From Dyadobacter sp. CY347 (lineage in GTDB: Bacteria; Bacteroidota; Bacteroidia; Cytophagales; Spirosomataceae): 64,000 nt of DNA. The stretch spans positions 62,001 through 126,000 of the forward strand of contig NZ_JAKFFT010000001.1 of the NCBI RefSeq assembly GCF_021502655.1, given 5' to 3'. Below the pieces are notes generated by a model. It saw nothing but the letters and a program-made list of their open reading frames with translations. It did no database searches and was not told where the DNA came from. Shown here piece after piece: positions 61,173 through 64,000 of this stretch; within the stretch, counting starts at the first letter, position 1, and every line of letters starts with the position of its first letter. The position numbers were made by a program, and so were the translations under genes.

Positions 61173-61295
61173 TTTGTGTATAATAAGATTTTGAGGTCAC
61201 TTTCCAAGTGTAAAAAGTGTGCCAATATACGTAAGATCGTGCGGCATTTGCCCCGTACTTCCTTTAACTTAGCTTCTTAATTCCTGATTCTCCGA

Positions 61296-64000
61296 ATGAG
61301 CCTTGTTTCAATCTTACAATTCAATGACCTCCGTTCCCGGTTTGAAGGGGAGCTTTATTTTGACAATTCAACATTGCATGCGGCCCAAAAGTCCATCTAT
61401 GCAACGGACGCTTCCGTTTACCAGGAAATGCCGCTGGCCGTCGCTTTGCCGCGAACGGTGCAAGATACTCGCAGCCTGATTGAATTTGCAGTGAAAAATA
61501 AAGTAACGCTCATTCCACGCGCAGCCGGCACATCGCTGGCCGGACAAGTGGTCGGAAGCGGGATCGTAGTGGATATTTCAAAGCATTTTGGAAAGATAAT
61601 TGAGGTAAATGAAGCTGAAAAGTGGGTTCGGGTGCAGCCCGGCGTGATCCGGGACGATCTCAACAAGCATTTGGCACAGTATGGCCTCCTTTTTGGGCCG
61701 GAAACGTCCACTGCAAGCCGTGCTATGATCGGTGGAATGATCGGTAATAATTCATGCGGTTTGCATTCGATCACCTGGGGAGCGACGCGGGATCATTTGC
61801 TGGAAGTGAAAGCATTGCTTTCGGATGGCTCGGAAACGACATTTACTAACCAGTCTGTTTCTGATTTTACGAATGTTATCATCGGCAAAAAGGCCAACAG
61901 CCCGAGGGAACAGTCCATTCTTGCAGGAATGATGGGGCTGGTTTCCAATCCTGTGGATCAGGAATTGATCAAAAAGCAATTTGCCAAACCAACCGTAACA
62001 CGCAGAAATTCAGGTTATGCATTGGATGCATTGGTTAGGGGCTTCGAAAAGAATGAAATCAATCTCTGTAACCTGATTGCGGGTTCAGAGGGAACATTAT
62101 GCTTTGTTACTGAGGCGAAACTGGCTTTGGTGGATGCGCCGCCAGCCTCCGTGGGCGTCGTTTGCGTTCATGCCGACTCGCTCGCCGAATCGCTGCATGC
62201 GAACCGCGTGGCCATGCAGTTCGATCCAAAAGCCTCGGAGCTTGTGGACCGCTATATCATGGATTTTACCAAAGACCACACCGTTTATTCACAGAACAGG
62301 TTCTTCATGCAAGGCGATCCTGCGGCTTTGTTGCTGGTCGAATTTTGGGGAAATACAAATGCAGAGGTTGAATTTCAGGCGGCTCGGCTCGTTGATGCGC
62401 TCAAAGCAGAAAACCTGGGTTATGCCTATCCGCTTTTGTTTGGAGAAGATGCAAATAAGGCTTGGGACATCAGAAAGGCCGGTTTAGGTCTGATCCGAAA
62501 CTTGCCGGGAGACACGCAGCCCGTTAACCTGATCGAAGACTGCGCTGTGGCAGTGGAAGATCTACCGGAATACATTGCTGAACTGGAAATCCTCCTGAAA
62601 AATCATGGCTTGCATGCGTCCTATTATGCGCATGCCGGTGCGGGGGAATTGCACGTAGAGCCAATGATCAATCTAAAAACGGAAGCAGGCAAGCAGCTTT
62701 TCAGGCAGGTTTTGGCGGATACGGCTGTATTAGTAAAAAAATACAACGGTTCGCTGTCCGGAGAACATGGCGACGGGCGGTTAAGGGGTGAATTTATTCC
62801 TTATATGATGGGCAGCGAGGTGTATGAAATGTTCCGGCAAGTGAAGCGTATTTGGGATCCTGATGGGATTTTTAATGCCAATAAAATCGTCGATACGCCG
62901 CCGATGAACGAATTCCTGCGCTATGAGCAGGATAAGCCGCAGCCTGAAATCAAGACAATTTTTGATTTTTCAAAACAGGAAGGAATGCTTCGCCTGGCCG
63001 AAAAATGCAGTGGTTCAGGAGATTGCAGGAAAACAGAATTGACCGGCGGCACCATGTGCCCCAGTTATATGGCAACCCGCAGGGAACGCGATACAACTCG
63101 CGCACGCGCCAACATTCTGAGGCAATATCTGACGCCTGTAAATAACAAGCAATATAATGGTGCGGCACCCGTCGGTGCGGCACCCGTTGGTGCGACACAA
63201 GAGATGGTGAAGGAAGTGCTGGACCTTTGTCTGTCGTGCAAAGGCTGCAAGTCAGAATGTCCATCCAGTGTTGATGTAGGCAAGATGAAAGCGGAATTTA
63301 CGCAGCAATATTACGAGACGCACGGAATTCCGATGCGGAGCAAGCTGATCGCCAATTTTTCTAAACAAATGAAACTGGCTTCTATCGCTCCCTGGGCGTT
63401 TAATGGTGTTTTTGCAACCCCTTCACTGAGAAAAATAGCCAATAAGATGGTCGGTTTTCATCCCGAACGTTCCATGCCGCACCTGCATGCGGAGACATTG
63501 GAAAAGTGGTGGAAAAAAAGGCCGAAGTCTAAACCAGGCAATGCCCGCAAGGTTTATTTGTTCTGTGACGAATTTACAAATTATAATGATGTAGAGGTCG
63601 GTAAGAAAGCAATTGAGCTGTTAGAAGCGATTGGTTATGAAGTGGTTATTCCAAAACACGACGAATCCGGCCGTTCTTATTTGTCCAAAGGTTTTGTAAA
63701 GGAAGCGCAAAAACTGGCCATTAAAAATGTGGCCCAACTAAAAGACCTGATCACCTATGAAACGCCGCTAATCGGCATCGAGCCATCTGCAATTCTGTCA
63801 TTCAGGGATGAATACATTGATCTGGTTCCGGCGGAGCAGCGGGAAGACGCTGTGAGGATATCGGAGCATGCATTGCTTTTTGAAGAATTCATCGCTCGGG
63901 AAATTGATGCGAAAAGGCTTAATAAGAGTGTATTTACACAAAAAAAGCAACTGATCAAGTTGCATGGGCATTGTCATCAAAAAGCATTATCCACATTATC
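61296..64000 (+). CDS. FAD- and Fe-S-binding dehydrogenase (glycolate oxidase/D-lactate dehydrogenase type), partial
   Basis: An open frame from ATG 61296 to the right edge without a stop (901 codons seen). The N-terminal FAD-binding domain has PRAAGTSLAGQ and GPETSTASRAMIGGMIGNNSCG. The FAD-oxidase C-terminal domain follows (about 270-530; GELHVEPMINLK, SGEHGDGRLRGEF, IWDPDGIFNANKI). Two ferredoxin-type Fe-S motifs come next, CSGSGDCRK...MCPSY and CLSCKGCKSECP, and a cysteine-rich domain begins at HGHCHQKAL. It probably oxidises a 2-hydroxy acid and feeds electrons to the respiratory chain. The C terminus lies outside the window. Confidence 0.88.
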   Translation, partial: MSLVSILQFNDLRSRFEGELYFDNSTLHAAQKSIYATDASVYQEMPLAVALPRTVQDTRSLIEFAVKNKVTLIPRAAGTSLAGQVVGSGIVVDISKHFGKIIEVNEAEKWVRVQPGVIRDDLNKHLAQYGLLFGPETSTASRAMIGGMIGNNSCGLHSITWGATRDHLLEVKALLSDGSETTFTNQSVSDFTNVIIGKKANSPREQSILAGMMGLVSNPVDQELIKKQFAKPTVTRRNSGYALDALVRGFEKNEINLCNLIAGSEGTLCFVTEAKLALVDAPPASVGVVCVHADSLAESLHANRVAMQFDPKASELVDRYIMDFTKDHTVYSQNRFFMQGDPAALLLVEFWGNTNAEVEFQAARLVDALKAENLGYAYPLLFGEDANKAWDIRKAGLGLIRNLPGDTQPVNLIEDCAVAVEDLPEYIAELEILLKNHGLHASYYAHAGAGELHVEPMINLKTEAGKQLFRQVLADTAVLVKKYNGSLSGEHGDGRLRGEFIPYMMGSEVYEMFRQVKRIWDPDGIFNANKIVDTPPMNEFLRYEQDKPQPEIKTIFDFSKQEGMLRLAEKCSGSGDCRKTELTGGTMCPSYMATRRERDTTRARANILRQYLTPVNNKQYNGAAPVGAAPVGATQEMVKEVLDLCLSCKGCKSECPSSVDVGKMKAEFTQQYYETHGIPMRSKLIANFSKQMKLASIAPWAFNGVFATPSLRKIANKMVGFHPERSMPHLHAETLEKWWKKRPKSKPGNARKVYLFCDEFTNYNDVEVGKKAIELLEAIGYEVVIPKHDESGRSYLSKGFVKEAQKLAIKNVAQLKDLITYETPLIGIEPSAILSFRDEYIDLVPAEQREDAVRISEHALLFEEFIAREIDAKRLNKSVFTQKKQLIKLHGHCHQKALSTL
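63159..63188. repeat. Short in-frame tandem repeat in the FAD/Fe-S gene
   Basis: The 15-bp unit GGTGCGGCACCCGTY occurs twice in tandem and is followed by a partial third copy, encoding GAAPVGAAPVGAT. It falls in the loop between the two Fe-S motifs, where length variation should be tolerated. Confidence 0.7.

Noticed and set aside
62077-62487. Open frame of 136 codons within the last gene
   Set aside because: It is out of frame with the continuous FAD/Fe-S protein, which shows strong motifs throughout.

Overview
The window looks like a chromosome segment of a Bacteroidota bacterium, most likely order Cytophagales and of a Dyadobacter/Spirosoma kind (genus is an inference). The signs are a lipoprotein TamL paired with TamB, a TonB-dependent receptor of the OMP_b-brl_3 type, DUF4136, DUF4142 and DUF6934 proteins, formylglycine-generating-enzyme lipoproteins, starts without clear Shine-Dalgarno sequences, and a few boxes resembling the Bacteroidota TAnnTTTG promoter element. 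No rRNA, tRNA, CRISPR array, prophage or insertion sequence was seen.

Layout. 0.1-4.2 kb: KDO transferase waaA, a ROK-family regulator, rsgA and methylmalonyl-CoA epimerase. 4.2-15.1 kb (minus strand): tamL-tamB, an exported LolA-like protein and a TonB-dependent receptor. 15.4-20.3 kb: a RelE-type toxin-antitoxin pair, pyrD, ftsK and lolA. 20.4-26.6 kb (minus strand): a DUF2383 protein, an LpxR-like lipid A deacylase, a type IB topoisomerase, and a red-light module of bacteriophytochrome, heme oxygenase and response regulator. 26.8-34.8 kb (plus strand): a DUF4142 lipoprotein, a tight sulfatase / FAD oxidoreductase / formylglycine-generating-enzyme operon, an RBBP9-like hydrolase, YceI, a secreted GH130 protein and a fasciclin protein.

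35.0-47.9 kb is the most interesting part: twelve colinear plus-strand genes that look like a sugar-catabolic locus. They are a DUF1080 3-keto-disaccharide hydrolase, a DTE-type epimerase, a ThuA protein, two more TIM-barrel isomerases, an alpha/beta hydrolase, a DUF4432 epimerase-like protein, a phosphomannose-isomerase-like cupin, a cytoplasmic Gfo/Idh/MocA dehydrogenase, and a complete RbsABC-type importer. A Tat-exported Gfo/Idh/MocA enzyme follows at 48.7 kb. Together they suggest a pathway that oxidises a glycoside to a 3-keto form, cleaves it and imports the product. Three kinds of palindromic repeat sit in the intergenic gaps of this locus.

48-51.7 kb holds a DUF6934/small-ORF pair, a DUF4136 lipoprotein and higBA. 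51.7-59.7 kb holds a tripartite efflux system in which the RND pump and its periplasmic adaptor are fused in one reading frame, followed by a TolC-type protein and a divergent OmpR-type two-component system. The window ends with a thioredoxin-fold protein lacking CXXC and a truncated FAD/Fe-S dehydrogenase that runs off the right edge.
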